Origin: Steinernema hermaphroditum
Lineage: Eukaryota > Nematoda > Chromadorea > Rhabditida > Steinernematidae
NCBI GenBank assembly: GCA_030435675.1
Contig: CM059625.1
Coordinates: 8,866,001 to 8,930,000 of the forward strand
Direction: 5' to 3'
DNA length: 64,000 bases
This document shows, piece by piece, positions 12,601-23,424 of this stretch. Both the position numbers and the translations under genes were made by a program. Positions within the stretch are counted from its first letter, which is position 1; each line of letters opens with the position of its first letter. The notes below the pieces were generated by a model. The model was not told the origin of the DNA. It saw only the letters and a list, made by a program, of their open reading frames with translations, and did not search any database.

Positions 12601-14804
12601 GGTGGCAATTCGGCAGACTTGGCCTCACCGCTGCTGAAGTGTCTTTGGAGTTTGTTTCCAATTTAAACAATGCGCTTTTGCCTCAATAACTCTTTATACT
12701 CGTCTGCTCATTAAATTTACGATACGATCTTAGTGCTCACTTACATTATCGCCCACTAACACAAGCACTCGGGGCCATTGGACTCATAGGACTCATGTCG
12801 GCTGTTTCCGAGTATGTCATTCTTGTCATTATCAGCACTAGGGCGACTGACCCGTTCAGTCTTTCATCAGCTGTTGGTTGTCCGCCCGCGAGCGAAAAAG
12901 TCGAAAATCATAACTTTCTGTGCTTGTTCATTAGGCCGCTAATCACGAAGACCATTACCAGTGCCACACATCAAAACAAACCTTTCTTTCTCTTTCAAAG
13001 GCTATGCCGCTGGTTGCAAAATTTTCCCCAGCAAGATTCGACCGTGCGCGATAAACAAAGGATTAGCGCATACGAATGGATTGCTCCTATTGACGCATTC
13101 GTTTTCTTTGAACACAATATATTACTTAGAATCACGGTGACTAGGCTCGGCTATTTCAGAATTATTTTCCTCCGTGCCGATATACGGTACTGACGACAGA
13201 CGTCAGACGATGATTGGCTACTTCGACTTAAGCGAAGTAAGCGAAGGGTGATGTTTCTCCAACAGAGCAATGACGTTCATAGATGTCGGATGCTCACTTC
13301 ACATCGAAAAGTGACGAGTGGTAAGGTGAAATGGCATCGCACCTCAACGTATGCTACAAGGATGGAGCAGTTTGGAGACGACAAGGACTTCCGCTCTACC
13401 GTACCTCAACTGATTGGTCATCGCGATCATACAAATTCTATCGTAATCGGGCTCAAGTCAAAACAGCAGTACAATTCTTCGCTCATTCACAGAGCTTTAT
13501 TATAAAAACAAAAGAAGAGTTAGTCATCGCCATCTTTACTGGGAAAATTGACGCAATACAAAATCCATCAAAAGGATACCGTAACACTGGACATACAGTT
13601 AGGAAAGTTCCGCATCACACAGCCCAGCCAAAGCGCCACTGTTTCCGCAAACGCCTAATGTGAGCGCATTTCCTCTCTTGTTGTTGTCATTTAGAGACAA
13701 GACAATGTTGCGCTCGGACCAAATTCGGCCAACGCCTCCAAGTCTACAAATAAAATTTTGATCGCTACCGCCCACTCATAGTTCAGATCAGAAAACAGCA
13801 ACGAAATTTGATCATTTTGAACCCTTCGCTGCTTACAACTTGCATAGAACACTGCCTATGATCACGCACAAACTTCAATCCAAAGCTTTGGACTCGTTAG
13901 ACTCCGAAGCTGGTCCAATGTTGACCTACTGTTGAATAAAATCAGGCACCGTAGTTCCACGATACCGTATTTCTCTTGCATATGCTACATCCCATGGTTC
14001 CTAAGTCACCGAGTTCAGCTCTTTGTGATCATGCAATTCTATTCCCCCGGTCCAATTTTCTCCGAAATCAGAAGTGCCAAAGTCACCTCAGGATCGAAAA
14101 ATTTCGCTATAGATTTTTTGATGGCTTGATGCCCATAGAAGAAAGTTGCGCGCTGCCTACTATGGTTACTGCGCACCTGAATGGGATCCCATTTCTGCGT
14201 CTATTATCATACCAGTAATGTGTCTTCAAATCGACACTCTTTCAGACTATACTACAGGCCTCAAATTTTACAGGACCACTGTCTCTGTCATTTATCATTT
14301 CACCACGACGAGTCGCTTGACTGTGAGACGACCGATATAGTTCGGCGCATCGTTTTTTAGTGCCCCTTACATGCAGACTCCGTGCACCACATTTTTGTCA
14401 GTGCAAGTGTGATCTAGCTGATAACTGAACGTGTGATTTTTGTGCAAAGGTCACACACTTGATCGGAACTCCGCTGCATTACGAACTTACCCAGGCCGCA
14501 ACAAGTGCGGCAGCCCTCTGCCGCCGCAGATATTCCTGATACGGAATCATCTTTGGGACTTCTGTCTTGCGCACAAACCAGCTTCCTTCGCTGATCACTT
14601 CTCGGCCGATAGCACGAGCAGTCGACTGATGATCTTTGATTGCGTATCTGGCGCTAAAAGAGCGTATATTTTGTGAGTGTATACCTTCAGAAAATCATTA
14701 CGGCGCCTCTGTCGATCGCTGCTCAGCGAGCAAGATTCGTCGGCTTCTCGGTCTCGAGCTTTTTGGTGAAACTCGCGAATATCCAGGTGTTGAAGTCACG
14801 CACG
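6627..14804. other. Gene-poor intergenic stretch upstream of Capicua and threonine aldolase
   Basis: About 8 kb separates the Capicua start and the threonine aldolase start, which diverge. Open frames of 60-142 codons occur (for example 7599-7943, 9511-9933 minus, 12180-12608 minus). None shows a recognisable domain or a consistent chain of splice junctions, and several overlap in two or three frames of the same stretch. I found no tRNA, rRNA or CRISPR signal. Part must hold the Capicua promoter (just above 6626) and possible 5' non-coding exons; a tttag acceptor sits some 24 nt before the Capicua ATG. Confidence 0.45.
13219..13239. repeat. Short near-perfect palindrome
   Basis: A 21-nt palindrome has 7-base arms (tacttcg / cgaagta) around a cttaag core with one extra base. 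The arm sequence gcgaag repeats directly after it. It sits in the gene-poor region. It could be a protein-binding site or chance; nothing more can be said from the sequence. Confidence 0.4.
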
Positions 14805-16293
14805 ATGTATACCACCTCTGCAAGCAATGGAGACCACTCCAAGGAATACGTCGACTTACGCTCTGACACTGTTACGAGGTAAATCATATACGTATACTAT
14901 ACTCCGCCTTCTTGACGCCTTACCGTATACTTGTTTTTAGACCCTGCGCTGAAATGCGCGGCATTATGGCAAAAGCCATTGTTGGCGATGACGTATACGG
15001 GGAGGACCCGACGATTAATGGCAAGTTTCTTTCGCTTACAGAACGCTCAGTGAGGGAGTTTAGCGCTTGAGGAACGATGTGCGAAACTATTTGGAAAAGA
15101 GTCGGCGTTGTTTGTAGCCACCGGCACGATGGGAAATCTCATCGCCGTCATGGGTAACACGGCGCGGGGCGACGACATTATTGTTGGAAAGGATGTAAGT
15201 GGCGTTTGCTTTTGAAAAAGGTTTATTATAAGGGCGCTTGTGTTCAGTCGCACATCCACCGCTGGGAGCAAGGAAACTACGCACAGTTCGGGGCAGTTTC
15301 CGCTTCTACGGTAGAAGTACAGAAAGATGGAACACTGAAGGTGGACGACATTCGGAGAGCCATTCGCAGTACCGACGACCATATGCCCACGACAAAACTC
15401 ATTTGTCTTGAAAATACGCACAATTTCGCAGGTGGGAAGGCGATATCCCTGGAATATATCACGAAGGTGAGACGATTGTCATAACTCCCTTCTATTAATT
15501 AAGTGGAGGTGCGCGCAGTGGCCGACGAGCATAACTTGAAACTTCACTTGGATGGAGCTAGAATCTACAATGCTGCAGTCAAACTGAACACTTCCGTTGC
15601 CGAGCTGTGTAAACCTTTTGATACCGTTCAAATGTGCTTCTCGAAGGTACGGTAGCTGACATGATCTTTCGTACCCATGTTTGTGTAGGGACTGGGAGCG
15701 CCTGTGGGATCCATTGTTGTCGGCTCAAAGGAGTTCATTAAAAAGTGAGAATCACTTCGTCCCATTCCTCTTAGATTCCGTTCTCAGAGCTCGAAGGATA
15801 AGAAAAGCCCTTGGAGGTGGCTGGCGCCAGGGAGGAGTACTCGCCGCCGCCGCAATGTACGCATTGGACATCGCAGAAGCAACAATCCGCGAGGATCAAC
15901 GACGTGCCATGGAACTTGCCAAAGGTGAGAGCAGTAATGGCTCAACGTGTTTGCTTATATCCGTTTTCAAGGTTTGAGTGCCGTCATAACCGGCAAGTTT
16001 TCTAAGTTCGTGTCCGTGGATTCTCCATTGGACGAAATTACTAACATGGTACTTTTGCGTTGCAAAGGAGTTCTAACTCCTCGAGATATTGTGGCTCATT
16101 TAAAGGTTTGTCGCCAGTCGTTTCCCTTAAAGCGTCTGCAGCGGAAGACAATTTTCAGAGTGCCGGAATCCTCGTGATGCATTTCGATGACGAAAGAGTT
16201 CGCATGGTGATGAATCGAGGTGTCGACGATGAAGGAGTCGCTCGTCTGATACAAGCGTTCAAGGAGTTGCTCGAGAACCTTTCCATTAACTAG
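14805..16293 (+). CDS. L-threonine (allo-threonine) aldolase
   Basis: A PLP-dependent enzyme that cleaves threonine or allo-threonine to glycine and acetaldehyde. Nine exons were rebuilt: 14805-14878, 14941-15020, 15064-15194, 15248-15466, 15509-15646, 15689-15744, 15788-15924, 15972-16105 and 16159-16293. Family motifs appear in order: [11 protein letters not shown] near the N terminus, [32 protein letters not shown], the HLDGAR aspartate motif, and [12 protein letters not shown] with the PLP-binding lysine. [14 protein letters not shown] and a C-terminal [14 protein letters not shown] follow. The frame is open through every junction to the TAG. Intron 2 has a GC donor. The frame is also open upstream to 14673 without an ATG, so a spliced 5' exon (for example a targeting peptide) is possible. 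Confidence 0.92.
15021..15063 (+). other. GC-AG intron in threonine aldolase
   Basis: The donor reads G|gcaagt and the acceptor ttag, giving a 43-nt intron. No GT donor nearby joins GEDPTIN to [10 protein letters not shown] in frame. The gcaagt context is the usual form of non-canonical GC donors. Confidence 0.75.
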
Positions 16294-17998
16294 CTGCCCC
16301 TCAAGATGGCACGAACAGCTGGAACTTCACTGCACTTTTATTGTCCTTTAGTTCTGGGTATAAATGGCTGCAATATGCAACAGCAGCGTCTATCTACAAC
16401 GAAAGAAAGACAAATAATATAATTACAGCGACGGCTGTGCTGCCGTAGCTTCCTGAAACGTTCTTCTATCTTATTTTACACCAACATCAGCGGCAAACTC
16501 ACGAATTAAAGAGATAGAATTGGAAAATTAGGTTTCCGATGATGAATGCACATCGCTTTGTAGAAACGTCAGATAGTTTCCCTTCTATTTCCTAGGCCGC
16601 ACATATGAGCAATGTTAGCAACAAAGAACCTCGGATGACAAAAGCCTTGCCATACATGGTCGTGAAAGTTCATTTACACACAGTGTCCATGCATAATACA
16701 AAATGTAATTTTTCTTTTTTGTTGGATCACGCATTTTGGAATGAATAAGCGCCATTTGGCGCAAAACGGAAATGGGGTCAAGACCAGCCGTAAGGGTGTT
16801 CAAGCTAAAACATTTATTTGTACTTCCTGAGATAGCAGCATTCGACATTAAGCCAGAGTGCCTTAAAGCAAGTAACCGTTTAGCCAGACAGCGAAGACGG
16901 CACATTCTGAAGCGCCGCCTTTTGAAGTGTCATTAAATCAAGACCAACCTGAAGCTTGCAGTGTTCATTGCCGCGGGCCCGCCCTTCTCTTCCTTTCCCG
17001 TATGCTCCTTGCTCTAAGCAATTTCGCCTCCGATCCGAGTGCCCTTGGACAAGAAGACACCCCTCAAGTTTGGGCGCACGCTTTGCAACTGATATTTACG
17101 CGTCTAATAACGCATGTGCTGCAGCTGAGGACGCATAAGACTCCCAAAAACAGAATTTAATCAGCGGTCGTTTTCGAATGCCCTCCACCTCTTTGTGTTG
17201 CATTCATCCGATGTTCGAACCTTATCCGATGAACGCATTACGTAAACTAATTTCATAGCTCGGTTCTATGTACTCGCCATTTGATTAGAGTACATGTTGC
17301 GTGCTTCTCATATGCAGTCACCAATCCGTGTATACCTGTGAATGTCATTTTTGATGCGGAACCGATCATTCTCTGGGCTCGTTCAATTATTAAGTGGGCC
17401 TGCACGCAATCCACAGAGGAGATTTTGCAACAGCTGACTGCAGAGTCCTCTAAAAAAGCGCCGAGATCTGGCATAATTTTCCGCTTTCCCCATGTGACCC
17501 CTTAATGTTTATCACGACGATTGTAGGACGAAGCTTGTCGCTCTAAGTTCGTCATCTTAAATTCCCGCTTCTCTTCAAAGTACACGAAGGAGCCATGAGA
17601 TTTGGAGCCCAGGCTTTTTCTTAATTGGTTTTCCACTGTTCTCAGACGTTTAAACGATGCTCAATTTCCTCGTGGACCTTACCGCACGCTAACCAAACAA
17701 AAAAATACCGCGAAAAAAATCTCGTCTATGGCAAGAAAAGATTTGAATTTGATGTAGTTTTACGAGTCCAATAGGGAAGAAATTTGACTGTCCTCCGGAG
17801 CAGAGAAAGCGTTCAGCCTTCTACTGTATGACATCAACGAACGCTCTCTGCAGACTTCCATTTCTGAAGACATCCTTGATCACTGCTCCAGGAATTTCTT
17901 CCTTCTCCTCCTTCCTTTCGCCACCATCAAGCGACGACGCGCTCAATTAGCAGCGGCTCAGTCGCCATATTTAATGCTTCTACCGCGCTTTTTTAAAC
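16294..17998. other. Intergenic stretch between threonine aldolase and GPCR-globin genes
   Basis: Only short open frames are present (for example 16615-16905 minus and 17281-17505). None has a recognised motif or supported splice sites. The stretch would hold the 3' UTR of the aldolase and the promoter of the receptor gene. Confidence 0.45.
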
Positions 17999-18142
17999 AT
18001 GTCGTGCTCGTGCTCTCCTAAATTTTGTCTTTTTGCACGGAATCGTTTAATAATCGGAAAACCCTTATCTCAATCCCCTCTTCAGACAACCCACTTTGCT
18101 CAATCCTCTTCTTCGCGCCGGAGTGCGAACAAACCAAGTAGA

Positions 18143-20600
18143 ATGAGTTCGAACCTAATCGAAGCTCTTTGCACTCCGGGCGTTTCCGTGGTCTCGCAGT
18201 GGTATTCGATTGTCTTGCTACTGTTTGCCCTATGCGGTCTCATTGGCAATCTTCATACCCTTCTACTAACCACCAGGGCCAAACGTCATCGGTTGAATCG
18301 CTACGCACAGGTAATGACCCTTCAAAGGGACTCCGTCCCGTCGCCGCGTCGTGCGACGTGGTTAGAGCAACTTCAACTAATCAAAGTTCTTCTTGCAACT
18401 TGATTCGCATCGAGCTCTATTATAGGCGCTCTGCATATGGGACATCGCTGTCCTCCTCACAATTATAAGCTACAAGCTAATTGTGACGTTCTGGACAAAA
18501 CCCTTCCAGCTGTGGTCGTCGACAGAGCTCCTAATTACCGTTGGATTCACTCCAGTCAATGACATATACATAACAGCAAGTACTTGGCTTCTGACGGCAA
18601 TAACGGCCGAAAGGTAACCATTTCACTCATCAACGATAATGCTCCTCCACCAGAAATCACAGATCAAGCAAAAACTTTGTGACCGAAGGCGCAAACAAGT
18701 TGACCATTTAGTTTTTAAGTGGACAAACAGAACATTATTTGTTTTTCAGATATTTGGCGGTTTCGAGACCATTTAAGGAGAGGACACGAAAGAAAAATTC
18801 CATTAAGTGGATTTGTTTTCTAATCGCCACAGGTGCCATAGCCGTCAACTTGCCTCGTTCTCTTGTCGAACTGTATATGTCAGATTGTGTTCAGGTACAG
18901 CAGCTTCGTGCCAACCAATTACCGTTCATTTTACAGATAAATACGGGTAGAGTTTTTCTTTCGCTTAATCCTCTCAATCAATGGCTCTACATTGGCCTCG
19001 CACGAGTTTTTCCCGATCTCCTTTTCACGTGTCCAATGCCTCCAATCATCTCCATCTATCTGACCTTTCGAATATTGCAATATCGCCACAAGCGCCTCAC
19101 ACGCTCAATGGATAGTTGTTACGCGCGGAAAACTTCATTTGCCGACCACGTAGTTGAATGGATGTCCTCAAAGACTCGGTTCGCAGGTACTTGTACCCAA
19201 ATAGAATCAGGTGTAAAAGAGAAACTACAGGCCGTCTGCAACCCGGTTTCGATAACTCTCTCCGTCGCACCAAACCCGACAGTTTTAAATCTCCCCTTTT
19301 CCTGACTCTTCTCAACGGAAAGTTCATCATCTGCAACATCATGCAAATCGTCACTGTGTTCTTCCGGCTCACGCCAGCCGAAATGATAAGCGATGAAGCC
19401 CTGGAGATATGTAAAGAGATCGGCTTGATGCTCATTGTACTTCACAGCAGTACAAATTGGATTATATTCTTCAAGGTAACAGGTCCACAAGTAGGCTTGT
19501 TTACGACGTGGTTCTTTTCAGTACCAGTCACGTTCCATGCTATCGCGTGATTGTATTCCTGACTACCAGATATTCAACAGCCACGAGAAGAAACGGCTCA
19601 CGTCCATGTGGTCACGCATCGACGTCCCCACTATGGGGACCGAACTACTCCTGACTCTGATCGAACACAATCCCCTTCTCATTAAAAGTCTTATACCATA
19701 CATTACAGACCCGAATGACATTGCGTAAGTGAAGACAAATCACACGATAGTTACAGTGTGTTTAGAAGGGAACAGTTGGTTGTTCATGAGCGCTTCCGCT
19801 TTGTTGGTTCTCGCATAGGTCACTTCATTAACACAATAATGACAACGATGAAGAAACCGAACATGACGCGTGAGGATTTTGTGCAAATTCGAGCTGAGCT
19901 CCGAAATGTCGGTATGATCCATTTTATGGAAAAGGTGGGTGTTCGACCAATGACTGAATCAAGGAGTTTATTCAGGTGAAAATGAATAGTCAGGATTGGT
20001 TCCTTATCAAACGATACCTGGTCCGCCAGATGATGAACCACTGCGAGTGTGTCGTAAACTCCTCAAAAGCGCAATGCTCCAACGCGGGGACGAAACTACA
20101 CAACGAGCAGCTTCTGGTCGCCAACAAATTCTCAAGTTTTCTAATCCACGAACTCAAAAACGGATTTGTGTGCGAGACCGTTCGAAACTCCCATCAGAAT
20201 ATCAATGAACGTGACAACTCCTCTTCGTGTACACTCGCCCCCAATGGGTACTATATGCGAAATCGACACAAAATTTCCACAACAAGGTAACGTTTCTCAT
20301 GTGCCGTTCGATATCCATTCTTTATTTAGCTACATCATGCCAACTGGTCAAGGCAGCTGTCTAACAAGTAGTCTGAAGACAGTCAACAGGATGGTTTGTG
20401 CTGTGCAGGAGTTCGTAATGGGTTACAACGACACGCTCATCACACCTCCATCTAGCATCTTCGACAGTCGAAGTTGTTCTCTGAAAGAAAATGACTCTGT
20501 GAAGACTATCTGCGAAAACAACAGTGCTACGGTAGAGACACATCCGAATCCACCAAGGACGGCTCCGATAGCGCACGACGACATAATATTCTACGTTTGA
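18143..20600 (+). CDS. glb-33-like: Globin-coupled neuropeptide-type GPCR (GLB-33-like fusion)
   Basis: A chimeric receptor with a seven-helix rhodopsin-family body and a cytoplasmic globin domain. Exons: 18143-18310, 18426-18613, 18750-18894, 18937-19186, 19231-19475, 19522-19724, 19766-19934, 19976-20286 and 20330-20600. They sum to 649 codons plus stop, in frame throughout. TM1 carries the GN pair (LIGN). TM3 ends in ITAERYLAVSRPF (ERY for DRY). TM7 is LHSSTNWIIFFKYQ. The globin follows from about residue 353: LTSMW (A helix), HNP (C helix), ERFRFVGSRIGHFI (E helix) and LRNVGMIHFMEK with a proximal F8-type His at about 452. A Ser/Asn-rich tail of about 150 residues follows. The 18895-18936 intron is in frame and could be retained. 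An in-frame ATG at 17999 would add 48 residues. C. elegans GLB-33 and an Ascaris homologue have this layout, with the 7TM part resembling FMRFamide receptors. Confidence 0.88.
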
Positions 20601-23424
20601 CTTTATGTGGCGGCAAACCACTTTAACTTGTTGTCAGTTTGTTAATATTCTCTGATAACGTATGATCTGTGATTCGAGTCACTCCCAAATACTTCAGTCA
20701 AGTTTATAATTGTCAACTGCACTTATGCACATTCGTGTTTATAAAGGGTCGTTTGCTAAATAGAGAAAGCTGCTCCGAAGTTAAATTATTTAAGGGCATT
20801 TCTCTCTTCACATAATTGTCTCCAAAGTTCGCTCACATCGGTTAGATATGGAAGGACGCGAGATTGCAGCGTCTGAGTGTCATAAGAGAAATCTAAATGG
20901 CCTCGATTTAATAGAATGAAAGCGCGACAGACAAGGAACTCGTCGGCCCCACTCTGCGCTTTCGGACTACATTCCTCTCCATTTTCTCATAGACGAATAT
21001 TGATCCCAAAGCAGTCATCATGTAGGACATGCTGCTCAAGTGTGCCCCAATGAGCAAAAGTTTGCAATCTCTTCCAATGACTTTTTGTCGTTCGCAACGT
21101 CGTCGTCGCTCGTTTTAGCAGCTAATACCCCTAATGTCACACAGGGTAGTTATGTGTGTGATATGCAGAAGATATTGTTGGAATCGAAGAAAAGACATTT
21201 TAACAGGGCTCTATTAAAACAAAACAAACATCGAGGCTCACTGTCACAGAAGCGTTTCCAGCCAGCAGACATCTCGGTCCACACACACACACACACACGG
21301 TACGTACAGTGAGAGGATGAACGACGTCGAGGACCGGTTTCTAGGAGGGTGGATATCGCAGGGCCAAGCTTTCCGAAACGATCGCCTTTCTTTGCAGTGC
21401 ATCCCTCTCCCGTCTATATGAAACCTAATAGTTACGGTAAATATCGCGCGTATTTCCCGCAAGAAATGTGTTCAGAAGTCCCACAAACATCTTTGCTGCG
21501 AAAAAGGATGGTTCAAGGCGGGCTAGTCAGGGCTAACAGTACAGACCGTCATCATCTGCACACCGACTTTCGCTTCCTGATCCCGTCCGAACATCGCCCG
21601 TCTTCCGATCCGAGCTCCCAGCTTGTAGTGCTTAGGAAAAAACGGAACCCTCCTCTCGGACGCAGTCATTTCAGTGACTGCATTCCTGAGCATGTCATAG
21701 TGAGTTCTTTTCATCAAATCCTACTTAATGATTTGGCGTATTTTATTCCTCTCGTTGGTACAAAAACGCTTGGAAAAAATATTTATTTTCCATTTACAAC
21801 CGATTCAACCCAATATCCTGTCATTTCCATTTCTGAGCATGTGCCCAGTTTTTGTTGCTTCTTATTCATGCAGCTTTAAATTACAGTGGTGATGAGTCTT
21901 GAGTCAGCCACACTCTTAAAGGAATGACCCGGCTGATTTCGGAGAATATTTTTCAAATAAAAAAACGTTTATGTAAATTTCAAAAATATGGCCAACTTCG
22001 TCCGATCTCAAATTTCGGCGATTTATGCTAAATTAATATCCCCATATTTGTATCTAAACAGCGACTGAGTAGAAAAAAGGGAATAAAATTATCGTCGAAG
22101 AACATTTACAGTAACCATCTGCTTAAAAGAGTAAAACCATCTGCTTTTCATTCCTCCAAATTTAAGCGGTGCCGTTCTAAAAGTGAAAGGGTAAATTCCG
22201 GCGCAGTAAGACGGTGTCAGTTGTGTTATGCAATAGCCGAAATGCAGGACAACACACACCGCCGGCTGCCCATCACTGCAGGCGACCTTTCCTCTCCGTC
22301 TGCGGCCGGCGTGGACCACCGAAATCTGCCCTCGCCAACACAAAAACACTCAAGTGTTAACAATATATTTATGTCCGCTGGTCAGCACTACCGATTCCGG
22401 ATGATTGATCCTGTTGGCGTTCCGTAGTTCTCATTTTTGTCGAGCAACACCAGCGCTATCGCTCCGGCAGCCTGAGTGGCCTTTAGGTTCTGTGGAGGTG
22501 TTGCATTTGACGAGAATTAATGTCCAGTGCGTGAGCATTCCTGAGTACTCCCTGATTAATCGCGGACTTCGCTGTACTTCTAAGCGCAGATTGCTTTAAG
22601 ATAAGAGTTTGTGCTTCTTTCCAGGTCTTCATGGTTCAGTATTCTGTCTCTCTCCAAATCACTCTTCAACTAGGTTGCTAGTGATAAAACTGAAAGGGCG
22701 ATACCAATATCGAAGATAAAGAAAAATGCTCGAAGTGTTCAAAACCAGACTTCACAAAGTTATCTTTCTTCGTGTTTTCCAATGCTACAGCAATGTTTTC
22801 AGCAACGCAACTCTGAAGATTCGAGCATCGGCTGGACACAGAAGAAAAAGGGCCTTAAGGACTCTGAAGAATGGAAGAAGAAACGATCGCGGATACTCAG
22901 CAAGATGAGGGCACTCGGGAAGATAAACCTTGCGCTGATCATTGCTCGTATGCCGGTAGGTTCGTGTTCCTTGATTACGAACTCTGCCATCTTCCTCTCA
23001 TCACAACATCACAATCAATGCTCACAGCTTCTTGCTTCGCCGTTTTCCTTTCCTCCAGTTTAAAATCCTATCGCATCCCTTCCTCGCAAACGAACTCGAC
23101 GCAAAGCGACACTCACAGCTGCTCGCGGAGATCACTCCCGACTTGCATAATCGCCGTTTCACCCACAAAACTTTAGTGCACTTTTCAGCCAACCGATATC
23201 AACATATTTTCCGCTTATTCTCAGATCTTTTCGCAATTTACTGGGATGTGGCATCGAATTTTCCATCCTTTCTTATTTCAACCCGCTGTATTTTTGATCG
23301 TGAGCGGCTGTATTTTGTCGGCGAATTTTTCAAGCCGTTGATGAGCCGTTGCACAGACCAATTTGTCTTTAGAGGATACCTCCAGACATACAACATAAAA
23401 GAAACCGAACAGGTGGGACCGAAC
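20601..23424. other. Region with possible exons of an unrecognised gene
   Basis: An open frame of about 176 codons (21349-21879) follows an acceptor-like cgcag at 21359. It has even codon use but no domain I recognise and no ATG at its start. Other candidate pieces lie at 21040-21250 and at 22799-22950, the latter Lys-rich after a ttttcag acceptor and before a GTAGGT donor. I could not chain them into one gene. They could be 5' exons of the F-box gene, a separate gene, or chance. Confidence 0.25.
21280..21298. repeat. (CA)n microsatellite
   Basis: Nineteen nucleotides of uninterrupted CA dinucleotide repeat in the intergenic stretch before the F-box gene. Confidence 0.95.

Noticed and set aside
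14673..14804. N-terminal extension of threonine aldolase as a mitochondrial presequence
   Set aside because: The open frame begins with GTG, not ATG, and gtgagt there looks like a splice donor.
19976..20280. Alternative frame through the tail of the GPCR-globin gene starting near 19996
   Set aside because: The frame that continues the globin H helix (QDWFLIKRYLVRQM) is open across the whole exon and joins the last exon in phase; the alternative ends at a stop without a splice partner.
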